DNA of 64,000 bases from Curtobacterium sp. VKM Ac-2865 (GCF_015350905.1 NZ_JADKRZ010000001.1:248001-312000); one strand, 5' to 3'. Counted from the first letter of the stretch, positions 17,426 through 27,437 are shown. Made by a program: numbers and translations. Notes: a model not told the origin generated them from the sequence alone.

Positions 17426-17441
17426 GTCATCAGGAAGCACC

Positions 17442-20099
17442 ATGCAGACCGCAGAGATCCGCCGCCGTTGGCTCCAGTACTTCGGTGACCGCGGCCACAC
17501 CGTCGTCCCGTCCGCCTCGCTCGTCTCGGACGACCCCTCGCTGCTCTTCACGGTCGCCGGCATGGTCCCGTTCATCCCGTACCTGACCGGGCTCGTCCCG
17601 TCGCCGTACCCCCGCGCCACGAGTGTCCAGAAGTGCATCCGCACCAACGACATCGAAGAGGTCGGCAAGACCCCGCGGCACGGCACGTTCTTCCAGATGA
17701 ACGGCAACTTCTCCTTCGGTGACTACTTCAAGGAGCAGGCGATCCAGTACGCCTGGGAGTTCCTGACCTCCCCGGAGCCCGACGGCGGCCTCGGGTTCTC
17801 GGCCGACGACCTCTGGGTCACGGTGTACGAGGACGACGACGAGGCCATCGCCTTCTGGAAGCAGCACTCCACGCTGCCGGACGAGCGCATCCAGCGCCTC
17901 GGCAAGGACACCAACTACTGGTCGACCGGGCAGCCCGGTCCGGCCGGCCCCTGCTCGGAGATCTTCTTCGACCGCGGGCCCGCGTACGGCATCGACGGCG
18001 GCCCTGCCACCGACGACGACCGCTACGTCGAGATCTGGAACCTCGTGTTCATGCAGTACCAGATCGCGGACGTGCGCTCGAAGTACGACTTCGAGATCAC
18101 CGGCGAACTGCCGAACAAGAACATCGACACCGGCATGGGGCTCGAGCGCGTCGCCTTCATCAAGCAGGGCGTCGACAACATGTACGAGATCGACCAGGTC
18201 CGCCCGGTCCTCGACAAGGCCGCCGAGGTCTCCGGTCGCCGCTACGGCGCCGTGCACGAGGACGACGTCCGCATGCGCGTCATCGCCGACCACGTCCGCT
18301 CCGCGCTGATGCTCATCGCCGACGGCGTCTCCCCGTCGAACGAGGGCCGCGGCTACATCCTCCGACGCCTGCTGCGCCGCACCGTGCGTGCGATGCGCCT
18401 GCTCGGGGTCGAGGCCGCGACGTTCCCGTCGCTCTTCCCCGCCTCGCGTGACGCCATGCAGGACGCCTACCCCGAGGTCGCGTCCGACTACGACCGCATC
18501 GCGCGCATCGCCTACGCGGAAGAGGAGACCTTCCTCCGCACGCTCGCGCAGGGCACCACGATCCTCGACGTCGCGGTCGACCGCGCCAAGCAGGACGGTC
18601 GCCCCTCGATCGGCGGCGACACCGCGTTCCTGCTGCACGACACGTTCGGGTTCCCGATCGACCTGACGCTCGAGATGGCAGAGGAGGCCGGCGTGCACGT
18701 CGACCGTGCCGCCTTCGACACGCTCATGTCGGAGCAGCGGTCGCGGGCCAAGGCCGACGCCAAGAGCAAGAAGACCGCGCTCGCAGACCTCAGCGTCTAC
18801 AGCGCCTTCCGCGCCGCCGGCGAGACCACCTTCCTCGGCTACGACGCCCTGCAGGCCGAGTCCCGCGTGCTCGGCATCATCGTCGGCGGCGTCAGCGTCG
18901 ACCGTGCGGTCGTCGGGGACATCGCCGAGGTCGTCCTCAGCGAGACCAGCCTGTACGCCGAGTCCGGTGGCCAGGACGCCGACCAGGGCTCGATCATCGG
19001 CAACGGCTTCGACCTCGAGGTCCTCGATGTCCAGAAGCCCGTCACCGGTCTGTGGTCGCACACCGTGCAGGTCCGCTCCGGCGAGGTCGCCGTCGGCGCT
19101 CCCGCCACCACGGTCGTCGACGCCGAGTACCGTCGCGGTGCCACGCAGGCACACTCGGCCACGCACCTCGTCAACGCCGCGCTGCGCGACGTCCTCGGCC
19201 CCGAGGCCCTGCAGGCCGGTTCCTACAACAAGTCCGGCTACATGCGCCTGGACTTCTCGTGGAGCCAGCCGGTCTCCCTCGAGACCCGCTCCGAGATCGA
19301 AGAGGTGGTCAACAGCGCGATCCGCTCCGACCTCCAGGTCTCCACGCGCATCCTGCCGATCGACGATGCCAAGGCCCTCGGCGCGCAGGCGCTGTTCGGC
19401 GAGAAGTACGGTGCCGAGGTCCGCATGGTGGACATCGGTGGCCCGTGGTCCCGCGAACTCTGCGGTGGAATCCACGTGGCCTCCAGCGCCCAGGTCGGCC
19501 TCGTCAACCTGGTCGGCGAGTCCAGCGTCGGGTCGACGAACCGTCGCGTCGAGGCCCTCGTCGGGCTCGAGGGCTTCCGTGAGCTCGCGGTCGAGCGCAC
19601 GATCGTGTCCCAGCTCTCGAGCGCGCTGAAGGCTCCCCGCGGTGACCTGCCGGCGCGCGTGCAGTCCCTGATGGAGGACCTCCGCGTCGCGCAGAAGCGG
19701 ATCGCGGAGTTCGAGTCCGCCGGCCTGCAGCAGCGTGTGCCGGCGATCGCCCGCCTGGCCACCACCATCGGCGCCCTGACCGTCGTCGCCGAGACCGTCG
19801 ACGGGCTGAAGTCCGCCGACGAGCTCCGGTCGCTCGCCACGAGCGTGCGCGCCCAGCTGGGCACCGAGGCGGCCGTGGTCGTCCTCGGCGCCGTGGTGAA
19901 CGGCAAGCCGGCGGTCATCGTCGCCACGAACGACGCCGCCCGCAGCGCAGGCGTCCAGGCCGGTCCCCTCGCGAAGGAGGCCGCCTCGGTCCTCGGCGGT
20001 GGCGGCGGCGGCAAGCCCGACCTCGCCCAGGGTGGCGGCACCGACGTGGCGGCACTGCCTGCGGCGCTCCGCGCGGTCACCGACCGGCTCGCGGCCTGA
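17442..20099 (+). CDS. alaS: alanine--tRNA ligase
   Basis: AlaRS charges tRNA-Ala and clears mischarged Ser and Gly. The 885 residues contain the class II core (RRRWLQYFGDRGHTVVPSASL, motif 2 KCIRTNDIEEVGKTPRHGTF, motif 3 GMGLERV), the tRNA-recognition middle domain, an editing domain with zinc-binding HSATH (about 571-575) and CGGIH (673-677), and a C-Ala domain ending in LGGGGGGKPDLAQGGGTD. Length is normal. ATG 17442 has AGGAAG upstream. It begins a plus-strand run alaS-ruvX-mltG with very short gaps. Confidence 0.98.
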   Translation: MQTAEIRRRWLQYFGDRGHTVVPSASLVSDDPSLLFTVAGMVPFIPYLTGLVPSPYPRATSVQKCIRTNDIEEVGKTPRHGTFFQMNGNFSFGDYFKEQAIQYAWEFLTSPEPDGGLGFSADDLWVTVYEDDDEAIAFWKQHSTLPDERIQRLGKDTNYWSTGQPGPAGPCSEIFFDRGPAYGIDGGPATDDDRYVEIWNLVFMQYQIADVRSKYDFEITGELPNKNIDTGMGLERVAFIKQGVDNMYEIDQVRPVLDKAAEVSGRRYGAVHEDDVRMRVIADHVRSALMLIADGVSPSNEGRGYILRRLLRRTVRAMRLLGVEAATFPSLFPASRDAMQDAYPEVASDYDRIARIAYAEEETFLRTLAQGTTILDVAVDRAKQDGRPSIGGDTAFLLHDTFGFPIDLTLEMAEEAGVHVDRAAFDTLMSEQRSRAKADAKSKKTALADLSVYSAFRAAGETTFLGYDALQAESRVLGIIVGGVSVDRAVVGDIAEVVLSETSLYAESGGQDADQGSIIGNGFDLEVLDVQKPVTGLWSHTVQVRSGEVAVGAPATTVVDAEYRRGATQAHSATHLVNAALRDVLGPEALQAGSYNKSGYMRLDFSWSQPVSLETRSEIEEVVNSAIRSDLQVSTRILPIDDAKALGAQALFGEKYGAEVRMVDIGGPWSRELCGGIHVASSAQVGLVNLVGESSVGSTNRRVEALVGLEGFRELAVERTIVSQLSSALKAPRGDLPARVQSLMEDLRVAQKRIAEFESAGLQQRVPAIARLATTIGALTVVAETVDGLKSADELRSLATSVRAQLGTEAAVVVLGAVVNGKPAVIVATNDAARSAGVQAGPLAKEAASVLGGGGGGKPDLAQGGGTDVAALPAALRAVTDRLAA

Positions 20100-20101
20100 C
20101 C

Positions 20102-20554
20102 GTGGCGATCCGGTCCGGGCGCCGGCTCGGCATCGACGTCGGCCGCGCCCGGATCGGTGTCGCCGTGTGCGACCGCGACGGGCTCATCGCCACCCCCGTC
20201 GAGACCGTCCGGCGCGACGACAAGCACGACCTGCGGCGCATCCTCGCGATCGCGGACGAGTACGACGTCCTGGAGATCGTGGTCGGTCTGCCGCTGTCGA
20301 TGTCGGGCGGTGACACCCCGTCGACCACGGACGCCCGGACGTTCGCGGCGCGGATCGCCGAGCACCGTCCGGTCCGTCTGGTCGACGAGCGGCTGTCGAC
20401 CGTCACGGCACAACGGGGCATGCGCGCGGCCGGCCGGACCACGAAGAACTCGCGGGCCGTGATCGACCAAGCGGCCGCTGTTATCATTCTGCAACACGCG
20501 CTCGACCACGAGCGCTCGTCCAGCGCCCCTCCTGGGGCCACGCTCCCCGAGTAG
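20102..20554 (+). CDS. ruvX: Holliday junction resolvase-like protein RuvX/YqgF
   Basis: RNase H-fold nuclease linked to pre-16S rRNA 5' end processing. The 150-residue protein shows GIDVGRARIGVAVCDRDG at the N-terminus with the first catalytic Asp, then EIVVGLPLSMSGGDTPST and LVDERLSTVTAQRGMRAAG with the second acidic pair. The final acidic residue is in KNSRAVIDQAAAVIILQ. The GTG at 20102 is two bases after the alaS stop, so it is translationally coupled. Gene order alaS-ruvX-mltG is standard in actinobacteria. Confidence 0.94.
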   Translation: MAIRSGRRLGIDVGRARIGVAVCDRDGLIATPVETVRRDDKHDLRRILAIADEYDVLEIVVGLPLSMSGGDTPSTTDARTFAARIAEHRPVRLVDERLSTVTAQRGMRAAGRTTKNSRAVIDQAAAVIILQHALDHERSSSAPPGATLPE

Positions 20555-20620
20555 GGCTGCCCCCGTCGTCACCGAAGCGGCGGAGCCCCGCGGAGTTCCC
20601 ACCCGAGAGATCGAGGACCG

Positions 20621-22198
20621 TTGGCAGACGACCTGGACTGGAACGCGATCATCGCGCCCGGCAACGACGCCGATCGACGGGGCCACAGCACCCGCCGTGA
20701 CGGCGCGTCAGATGACCGCACCGACAGCCCCGGTGACGCGGACCCGTCCGCAGGTCGCCCGCTCTCCCGCCGGGAGGCCCGTGCCAGGGAGGCAGCAGCG
20801 GCTCGCGACGCCGAGACGGCCGGCACGACCGCACCACGGCCGACCACGCAGCAGCAGGCACCGCAGCAGCGGACGCCCCAGGAGCCCACGGCTCCGGCTC
20901 CGGCGCCCGAGGTGCGCAGCCCCTTCGACGCGGCCGCGTCGGCACGGGGTGCGGACACCGACACCGCACACCACGACGACCTGGCGACCCTGGCCGCGCC
21001 GGCAGCAGCCACGGACAGCGGTGGCGCCGACGGTGGGACCGGCGACGGCGCCGCGGGAGGCGGCGGGGGTGACCGCGGTGACGGCGGCGGGGGAGCCTCC
21101 CGTCCGCCCCGCGGTCCCCACGAGCCGCACCGTCGCTCGCGCGGTGCGCTCATCGCGGGCATCGTCATCGTGGCGATCGTCGTCGCAGCCGGTGTCGGCG
21201 CGTACGCGTTCGCGGCGCCGAAGGTGCAGCAGGTCGTCGCGGCGTTCACCGGGTCCAGGGAACCGGACGACTACTCCGGCACCGGCACGTCGAAGGTGAC
21301 CATCACGATCAAGCAGGGCGACATCGGCGAGGACGTCGCGAAGACGCTGCAGCGCAGCGGCGTCGTGAAGACGTCCGGCGTGTTCTACAAGCTCCTGCTC
21401 CAGAGCCCGAGCGTGCAGTTCCAGCCGGGCTCGTACGCGCTGAAGAAGAAGATGAGCTCGAAGGCGGCGCTGGCGGCGCTGGAGGACCGGGCGAACCGGG
21501 TGGAGGACGCCTCGATCGTCATCCCCGAGGGCACGGTGCTGGCGGACATCGAAGCCGGCATGGTGTCGAAGGCCGGGCTGACCAAGGCCGAGGTGTCCGC
21601 CGCGGCGAAGGACGTCGGCGCCTACGGGCTGCCCTCCGGCGTGACCTCACTCGAGGGCTGGCTGTTCCCGGCGACCTACCCGATCAACCCGGGCTGGTCG
21701 GCGAAGCAGTACTTCCAGTCCATGGTCGACACCATGAAGCAGCACCTGCAGTCCGCCGGTGTCGCCGAGGCCGACCAGGAGAAGGTGCTCGTCTTCGCCT
21801 CGCTCGTGCAGAAGGAGGCCGGGCTCGCCGCCGACTACCCGAAGGTCGCGCGGGTGTTCCAGAACCGGCTCGACCAGGGGATGCGCCTGCAGTCCGACGC
21901 CACCGTGGCGTACGGCACCGGCAACACGCACCGGGTCACGACGACCGACGCCGAGCGGAACGACGCCTCGAACCGCTACAACACGTACCAGCACGACGGG
22001 CTGCCGCCGGGGCCGATCTCGAACCCGGGCGACATCGCGCTGCAGGCCGTCACCCACCCGGCCGAGGGCAAGTGGCTGTACTTCGTGACGGTCGACCTCG
22101 AGTCGGGCGAGACGACCTTCTCGGACACGTACGACGAGCACCTGCAGGCCGTGAAGCAGTTCCAGGCCTGGCTCCGGGCGCACCCCTCCTACCAGTAG
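20621..22198 (+). CDS. mltG: endolytic murein transglycosylase MltG
   Basis: MltG cuts nascent peptidoglycan strands in the membrane. The 525-residue product has an unusually long, low-complexity cytoplasmic N-terminus (Ala/Thr/Pro/Gly-rich, to about residue 170). One membrane helix follows (about 175-198), then a LysM-like segment and the YceG domain with VFASLVQKEAGLAADYPKVA (catalytic Glu about 399) and conserved LPPGPISNPG. The TTG at 20621 is chosen because GAGGA lies a few bases upstream and the product begins ADDLDWNAI. Confidence 0.93.
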   Translation: MADDLDWNAIIAPGNDADRRGHSTRRDGASDDRTDSPGDADPSAGRPLSRREARAREAAAARDAETAGTTAPRPTTQQQAPQQRTPQEPTAPAPAPEVRSPFDAAASARGADTDTAHHDDLATLAAPAAATDSGGADGGTGDGAAGGGGGDRGDGGGGASRPPRGPHEPHRRSRGALIAGIVIVAIVVAAGVGAYAFAAPKVQQVVAAFTGSREPDDYSGTGTSKVTITIKQGDIGEDVAKTLQRSGVVKTSGVFYKLLLQSPSVQFQPGSYALKKKMSSKAALAALEDRANRVEDASIVIPEGTVLADIEAGMVSKAGLTKAEVSAAAKDVGAYGLPSGVTSLEGWLFPATYPINPGWSAKQYFQSMVDTMKQHLQSAGVAEADQEKVLVFASLVQKEAGLAADYPKVARVFQNRLDQGMRLQSDATVAYGTGNTHRVTTTDAERNDASNRYNTYQHDGLPPGPISNPGDIALQAVTHPAEGKWLYFVTVDLESGETTFSDTYDEHLQAVKQFQAWLRAHPSYQ

Positions 22199-22255
22199 CC
22201 GCACAGGACCGGGACGGACGCGTCCCGGTCCCGACGGCTGTGGGAGGATGGCACC

Positions 22256-23476
22256 ATGCTTCGTTGGTTGACCGCAGGTGAGTCCCACGGACCCGAACTG
22301 ATCGCGATGCTCGAGGGCCTGCCCGCCGGCGTCCCCGTGTCGTTCGAGTCCATCCGCACCGACCTCGCGCGGCGCAAGCTCGGCTACGGCCGTGGCTCCC
22401 GCATGAAGTTCGAGCAGGACGAGCTCCACGTCTCCGGCGGTGTCCGGCACGGGTTCTCGATGGGCAGCCCCATCGCGATCCGCATCGGCAACACCGAGTG
22501 GCCCAAGTGGGTCGAGGTCATGAACCCCGAGCCCGTCGAGCAGACCGAGGCCTCCCGCGGGCGCAGCGCTCCGCTGACCCGGCCGCGTCCCGGCCACGCC
22601 GACCTGGTCGGCATGCAGAAGTACGGCTTCGACGAGGCCCGACCGATCCTCGAGCGCGCCTCTGCCCGCGAGACCGCGGCCCGCGTGGCCCTCGGCGCCG
22701 TGGCCAAGTCCTTCCTCGCCGAGCTCGGGATGCGTTCCGTGGCGCACACGCTGCAGGTCGGCAGCGTCCGCGTGCCCGACGGGTCGGCGCTGCCGATGCC
22801 CGACGACGTCGACCGGCTCGACGACGACCAGCTCCGGTGCTTCGACGCCGACACCTCGGCGCGCATGGTCACCGAGGTCGAGGCCGCGAAGAAGGACGGC
22901 GACACCCTGGGCGGCGTCGTCGAGGTGCTGTTCTACGGCGTCCCGCCCGGGCTCGGCTCGCACGTGCAGTGGGACCGGCGCCTCGACGCACGGCTCGCGG
23001 CGGCGATCATGGGCATCCAGGCCATCAAGGGCGTCGAGGTCGGCGACGGTTTCCAGACCGCCGGGCGTCGCGGGTCCGAGGCCCACGACGAGCTGTACCG
23101 CGAGGACGGCGAGATCATCCGCACGAGCGACCGCGCCGGCGGCACCGAGGGCGGCATGTCCACGGGCACCGTGCTCCGCGTCCGTGCCGGCATGAAGCCG
23201 ATCGCGACGATCCCGCACGCGCTCCACACCATCGACGTCACCACGGGCGAGGACGCCTCGGCGCACCACCAGCGCTCGGACGTCTGCGCCGTGCCGGCCG
23301 CCGGGGTCGTGGCCGAGGCGATGGTCGCCCTGGTGCTGGCCGACGCCGTGCTCGAGAAGTTCGGCGGGGACAACGTCGTCGAGACCAAGCGCAACCTGGA
23401 GTCCTACCTGGCGTCGATCCCGGAGACCCTGCGTTCCCGCCGCACCGAGCCGGCTGAGCCCTCCAGCACCTGGTGA
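22256..23476 (+). CDS. aroC: chorismate synthase
   Basis: Makes chorismate from EPSP using reduced FMN. The 406-residue protein begins [20 protein letters not shown], a family signature. [43 protein letters not shown], and in the second half [37 protein letters not shown] follow. ATG 22256 is preceded by GGGAGGAT. GAGGAT at six bases could also act as a -10 box, so either a ribosome-binding site or a leaderless start is possible. It heads aroC-aroK-aroB. Confidence 0.97.
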   Translation: MLRWLTAGESHGPELIAMLEGLPAGVPVSFESIRTDLARRKLGYGRGSRMKFEQDELHVSGGVRHGFSMGSPIAIRIGNTEWPKWVEVMNPEPVEQTEASRGRSAPLTRPRPGHADLVGMQKYGFDEARPILERASARETAARVALGAVAKSFLAELGMRSVAHTLQVGSVRVPDGSALPMPDDVDRLDDDQLRCFDADTSARMVTEVEAAKKDGDTLGGVVEVLFYGVPPGLGSHVQWDRRLDARLAAAIMGIQAIKGVEVGDGFQTAGRRGSEAHDELYREDGEIIRTSDRAGGTEGGMSTGTVLRVRAGMKPIATIPHALHTIDVTTGEDASAHHQRSDVCAVPAAGVVAEAMVALVLADAVLEKFGGDNVVETKRNLESYLASIPETLRSRRTEPAEPSSTW

Positions 23477-24024
23477 GCGTCGGACCAGGGCCCGAGCTCG
23501 ACCGGCGGGACACCGCGCCCGTCGTCGTGATCGGCCCGATGGGCGCCGGCAAGTCCACGGTCGGCAAGCGCGTGGCGAAGCGGCTCGGCGTGCCCTTCAC
23601 CGACACCGACCGGGTCATCGCGCGCGAGCACGGCCCGATCCCCGCGATCTTCGCCGACCGTGGCGAGCCCGCGTTCCGTGCGCTCGAGGCCGATGCCGTC
23701 GCCGGTGCCATGCGGACCGGCGGGGTCATCGCCGTGGGCGGCGGGGCCGTCACGCACGCCGACACCCGCAGGGCGATGGGCGGCGCCCGCGTGGTGCTGC
23801 TGACCGTCTCGCCCGAGGCCGTCGCCGAGCGCATCGCCGGGTCCGACCGGCCGCTGCTGGCATCCGGCGGCATCGACGCCTGGCAGACCATCCTCGACGA
23901 CCGTGCGGCGACCTACGCCGAGCTCGCGCATGTGGTCGTCGACACCTCTCGTCGCCCCATGGCCCACGTCGTCGACGACGTCGTCGCCTGGCTGCGCGGC
24001 GACCACACCGAAGGAGCACCGTGA
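23473..24024 (+). CDS. aroK: shikimate kinase
   Basis: Phosphorylates shikimate at O3. The 183-residue protein carries the P-loop GPMGAGKST (residues 21-29), the shikimate-binding [31 protein letters not shown], and the lid Arg in [10 protein letters not shown]. The N-terminus has about 15 extra residues before the kinase fold. The GTG at 23473 overlaps the aroC stop (GTGA), which implies coupling. Its own stop overlaps aroB in the same way. Confidence 0.95.
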   Translation: MSVGPGPELDRRDTAPVVVIGPMGAGKSTVGKRVAKRLGVPFTDTDRVIAREHGPIPAIFADRGEPAFRALEADAVAGAMRTGGVIAVGGGAVTHADTRRAMGGARVVLLTVSPEAVAERIAGSDRPLLASGGIDAWQTILDDRAATYAELAHVVVDTSRRPMAHVVDDVVAWLRGDHTEGAP

Positions 24025-25118
24025 CCGAGACGACCCTGCCAGAAGGCACCACCGAGATCCGCGTCGGCGGTGCGGACGGCTACGTCGTCGCGGTCGGCAC
24101 CGGCCTGCTCGCGTCGCTGCCCGCGCTCCTCGGACCGCAGGTCGCGAAGGTCCTGATCGTGCACGCCCCCACGCTCGGTGCCCGGGCCGAGGAGCTCCGC
24201 GCCGGACTCGTCGAGGCCGGCTTCGAGGCCCTCATCGCGGAGGTGCCGGACGCCGAGGCCGCCAAGCGCATCGAGGTCGCGTCGTTCTGCTGGCAGATCC
24301 TCGGGCAGTCCGACTTCACCAGGACCGACGCGGTCGTCGGCCTGGGCGGGGGAGCGGTCACCGACCTCGCCGGGTTCGTCGCCGCGACGTGGCTGCGTGG
24401 CGTGCCGTTCTTCGCCGTGCCGACGAGCGTGCTCGGCATGGTCGACGCGAGCGTCGGCGGCAAGACCGGCATCAACACGAACGAGGGCAAGAACCTCGTC
24501 GGTGCCTTCTCCGCACCGCGCGCCGTCGTGGTCGACCTCGACCTGGTGCACACCCTGCCGCGCAATGACGTGCTGACCGGGTTCGCCGAGATCGTCAAGG
24601 CCGGGTTCATCGCCGTGCCCGAGATCCTCGACATCGTCGAAGCCGACGTCGACCGTGCCACCGACCCGTCGACGCCGGAGTTCCGCCGGGTCGTGGAACT
24701 CGCGATCGAGCTCAAGGCGACGGTGGTGTCGGAGGACTTCACCGAGCAGGGGCGTCGGGAGGTCCTGAACTACGGACACACCCTCGGTCACGCGATCGAG
24801 CACGCGGAGCGCTACCAGTGGCGGCACGGGGCGGCGGTCTCGGTCGGCATGGTCTTCGCAGCCGAGCTCGCGCGGCTCACCGGGCACCTGGACGACACCA
24901 CGGTCGACCGGCACCGTTCGATCCTCGAGTCGCTGTCGCTGCCGACGAGCTACCCGCTCGGCCGCTGGCAGTCGCTCCTGGCGACGATGCGTCGGGACAA
25001 GAAGGCCCGTGCCGGCATGCTCCGGTTCATCGTGCTCGACGGCGTCGGCAAGCCCGTCACGCTCGAGGGACCCGAGGACCACCTGCTCTTCACCGCCTAC
25101 CAGGAGGTCGGCGTCTAG
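24021..25118 (+). CDS. aroB: 3-dehydroquinate synthase
   Basis: Second step of the shikimate pathway, NAD- and metal-dependent. The 365-residue protein shows GGGAVTDLAGFVAATWLRG, PTSVLGMVDASVGGKTGIN, GKNLVGAFSAP, FAEIVKAGFI and the metal-binding LNYGHTLGHAIEHAERYQWR with the two His. The GTG at 24021 overlaps the aroK stop. In many relatives aroQ follows; it is not here. A T-rich terminator is not evident; two short minus-strand genes converge on aroB. Confidence 0.97.
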   Translation: MTETTLPEGTTEIRVGGADGYVVAVGTGLLASLPALLGPQVAKVLIVHAPTLGARAEELRAGLVEAGFEALIAEVPDAEAAKRIEVASFCWQILGQSDFTRTDAVVGLGGGAVTDLAGFVAATWLRGVPFFAVPTSVLGMVDASVGGKTGINTNEGKNLVGAFSAPRAVVVDLDLVHTLPRNDVLTGFAEIVKAGFIAVPEILDIVEADVDRATDPSTPEFRRVVELAIELKATVVSEDFTEQGRREVLNYGHTLGHAIEHAERYQWRHGAAVSVGMVFAAELARLTGHLDDTTVDRHRSILESLSLPTSYPLGRWQSLLATMRRDKKARAGMLRFIVLDGVGKPVTLEGPEDHLLFTAYQEVGV

Positions 25119-25125
25119 CCTGCCG

Positions 25126-25323
25126 CTACCGCAGCACGCGGCGGGTGCGACGCCACCACCACCGGGCCCGCATCGACAGCGTGAGCACACCGGTCCTCCG
25201 GTACTCGTGCAGTTCGGGGAGCGTCGCGCCTTCGAGCCAGGCTTCGAACGCGTCGGCGACCGGGTCGTCCGGTTCACGGAACTCGAGCGCGGGGCGATCG
25301 GGAAGTCGGGCGAACATGGCCAT
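25126..25323 (-). CDS. small basic C-terminal protein of a two-gene cassette, unknown
   Basis: 65 residues, beginning MAMFARLPDRPALEFREPDD and ending in a strongly basic, Trp-rich segment (RARWWWRRTRRVLR). It has no membrane helix or known motif. The start ATG (25323-25321) overlaps the stop of the upstream minus-strand gene (TGATG), which argues for one coupled transcript. A longer frame up to 25410 exists but would overlap the upstream gene by more. Function unknown; coding status rests on the coupling and protein-like composition. Confidence 0.5.
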   Translation of the reverse strand: MAMFARLPDRPALEFREPDDPVADAFEAWLEGATLPELHEYRRTGVLTLSMRARWWWRRTRRVLR

Positions 25324-25613
25324 CAAGACTGGTCCTTCCGGGAGTGGTCGCGGAGCTGGTGTCTGCGGAGGGCTCGCAGCGCGAGGTTCTGGTCCTCCTT
25401 CGGCGCCCACGGTACTTCCGTGAGACGACGCAGCACAGTCGTCGAGATGTCGTGTTCGAACTCGTCAGCGCTGGCTCCGATCGCCCAGACCAGACGCTCC
25501 CATGCGTGGTTGCGGTCGTACGACCGACGGGCTCGCGTGGCGGCGATCCAACTCAGGACCGCGGCGACCGCTGAGGCGGCCGCGGCGATCGAGGCGATGA
25601 GTGCTGTCTCCAT
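25323..25613 (-). CDS. small single-pass membrane protein, unknown
   Basis: 96 residues. An Ala-rich N-terminal membrane helix (about residues 5-25, TALIASIAAAASAVAAVLSW) is followed by a soluble helical part with RSYDRNHAWERLVWAIG, ADEFEHDISTTVLRRLTEVPW and a basic end. Topology looks like N-out, C-in. It starts 129 bases upstream (minus strand) of the ABC1 kinase GTG and overlaps the 65-residue gene downstream by TGATG. No family is recognised; it resembles small hypothetical membrane proteins of actinobacteria. Confidence 0.55.
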   Translation of the reverse strand: METALIASIAAAASAVAAVLSWIAATRARRSYDRNHAWERLVWAIGASADEFEHDISTTVLRRLTEVPWAPKEDQNLALRALRRHQLRDHSRKDQS

Positions 25614-25741
25614 GGCTCGACACTCGCGGATGGCGGCCGGTCACGGGAGCGGGGCGGGCCGACCTGTGGAGGGCCCCCCGAGCCTTCCGGCTGTGGAGGG
25701 GGCGGCGACAGGCGCCCAGCACGGGGGAGCATGCTGAACGG

Positions 25742-27433
25742 GTGCCAACACCACCCCGTCTGAGCGACCTCGGCGCCCGGCCGGACGCCGACGCGGGAAC
25801 CCTCCGGTCCCGCGCGCGCCGCTTCGCCGAACTGCTGTCCATCGCCCGCCGGCACGGCCTCGTGCCGTTCCGACGGCTCGACTTCACACGTGACCCGGAG
25901 ACCTCGGACAAGCGCCGGGACCAGGCCGAGCACCTGCGCCGTGCGCTCGAAGAGGCGGGCGGCGGCTTCGTGAAGATGGGGCAGCTGCTCTCGACCCGCG
26001 ACGACCTGCTGCCCGAGGAGTGGATGGAGGGCCTGGCGCACCTGCAGCGGGACGTCACCCCGGCGGACCCGCAGGCCGTGGCCGACCTGCTCACCGCGGA
26101 CCTGGGCGCCCCGGTCGCCGAGGTCTTCCAGTCGTTCGACCCGAAGCCGGTGGCGGCGGCGTCGATCGCGCAGGTGCACCGCGCACGGCTGCACGACGGC
26201 ACCGCGGTCGCCGTGAAGGTCCAGCGGCCCGGCATCGACGCAGCCGTGCGGCAGGACGTCGACATCGCGCTCCGCGTCGTCCGGTTCCTCGCACGGACCT
26301 CGGCGGAGGCGCGCCAGGTCGGGGTCATCGACGTCGCGACCCAGTACGGCGACGACCTGATCCGGCAGGTCGACTTCTCCTCCGAGCTCCGCAACCTCGA
26401 GGCGCTCCGCGCGGCCCAGGCCAGGAGCGCCCGGCCGGACGAGGTCCGCTTCCCCACGCCGTACCCGGAGCTCTCGGGCCGGCGGGTGCTGGTGATGGAG
26501 TTCCTCGAGGGGGACACGCTCAGCGCGATCCGTGCCTCCCGGGTCGACCGCGACCTCGACGAGCCGATGCGGGCGATCCTCCGGTCGTTCCTGCGGCAGG
26601 TCGTCTTCGACGGGATCTACCACGGTGACCTGCACCCGGGGAACGTCCTGCTGCTGCCAGACGGTCGCCCCGCCCTGATCGACTTCGGGTCGGTCGGACG
26701 CCTCGACCCGACCCTGCGCGACACCGTGCAGGAGCTCGTCGCGGCCTACATCCAGGACGACACCTCGCGGATCGCGGACGCGGTGCTGCGGATGGCGCCG
26801 GTGCGCCGCGTGCAGGACGAGGCCGACTTCCGCCGGGACATCGCCCGGTTCGTGGCCGACGAGCTCGGTCCTGGCGCACGGATCGGCGTGGAGACCGTGG
26901 ACGACGCGGTCGAGGTCTTCGGGCGCTACCGGCTCAAGCCACCGCCGGACTTCGTCGCAGCCGCCCGGGCGCTGGCGATCTTCGAGGGGACCCTGCGCAC
27001 GCTGCTGCCCTCGTTCGACCTGCTCGACGAGTCCCGCAACCTGGCCCGCGAGCAGATCCGCGACCAGCTCCGCCCGAGCGTGCTGCGGGACGTCGCCGCA
27101 CGCGAGCTCTTCGGCCTGTTCTCCACCGTCCGACGCCTGCCCCGGCGGATCGACCGCATCGGCGAGGCGATCGAGGACAACCGGCTGTCGGTGAACATCC
27201 GCCTGCTCGCCGACCAGCGTGACCGGCGGACGGTCTCGGGCATGATCCGACGGATCCTGCTCGTGCTGCTCGGAGCGGGGGCCGGTGTGCTGGCGATCGT
27301 GTACCTCGCGTCGCCGGCGCGGCCCACGGCGGTGCTGAGCACCGGGGTGGCCGGCGGGCTGCTCGGCGGGACGGCCGTGGTGCTGCTCGTCTGGGCGGCG
27401 ATCGACGCCTGGCGGGCGCGTCGGCGCGAGTAG
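25742..27433 (+). CDS. ABC1/UbiB-family atypical kinase, membrane-anchored
   Basis: 563 residues. It has the ABC1/UbiB pattern: KMGQLLSTRDDLLPEEW (KxGQ motif), PVAAASIAQVHRARL (Ala-rich loop), AVKVQRP with the Lys, GIYHGDLHPGNVLLLPDG (from about residue 292) and LIDFGSVG (DFG Asp about 314). The C-terminus has two membrane helices (about 500-522 and 530-553). Such proteins support quinone biosynthesis or lipid homeostasis in other organisms; the substrate here is unknown. The GTG at 25742 is chosen: CATGCT lies six bases upstream as a possible leaderless -10. Confidence 0.9.
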   Translation: MPTPPRLSDLGARPDADAGTLRSRARRFAELLSIARRHGLVPFRRLDFTRDPETSDKRRDQAEHLRRALEEAGGGFVKMGQLLSTRDDLLPEEWMEGLAHLQRDVTPADPQAVADLLTADLGAPVAEVFQSFDPKPVAAASIAQVHRARLHDGTAVAVKVQRPGIDAAVRQDVDIALRVVRFLARTSAEARQVGVIDVATQYGDDLIRQVDFSSELRNLEALRAAQARSARPDEVRFPTPYPELSGRRVLVMEFLEGDTLSAIRASRVDRDLDEPMRAILRSFLRQVVFDGIYHGDLHPGNVLLLPDGRPALIDFGSVGRLDPTLRDTVQELVAAYIQDDTSRIADAVLRMAPVRRVQDEADFRRDIARFVADELGPGARIGVETVDDAVEVFGRYRLKPPPDFVAAARALAIFEGTLRTLLPSFDLLDESRNLAREQIRDQLRPSVLRDVAARELFGLFSTVRRLPRRIDRIGEAIEDNRLSVNIRLLADQRDRRTVSGMIRRILLVLLGAGAGVLAIVYLASPARPTAVLSTGVAGGLLGGTAVVLLVWAAIDAWRARRRE

Positions 27434-27437
27434 CGCG

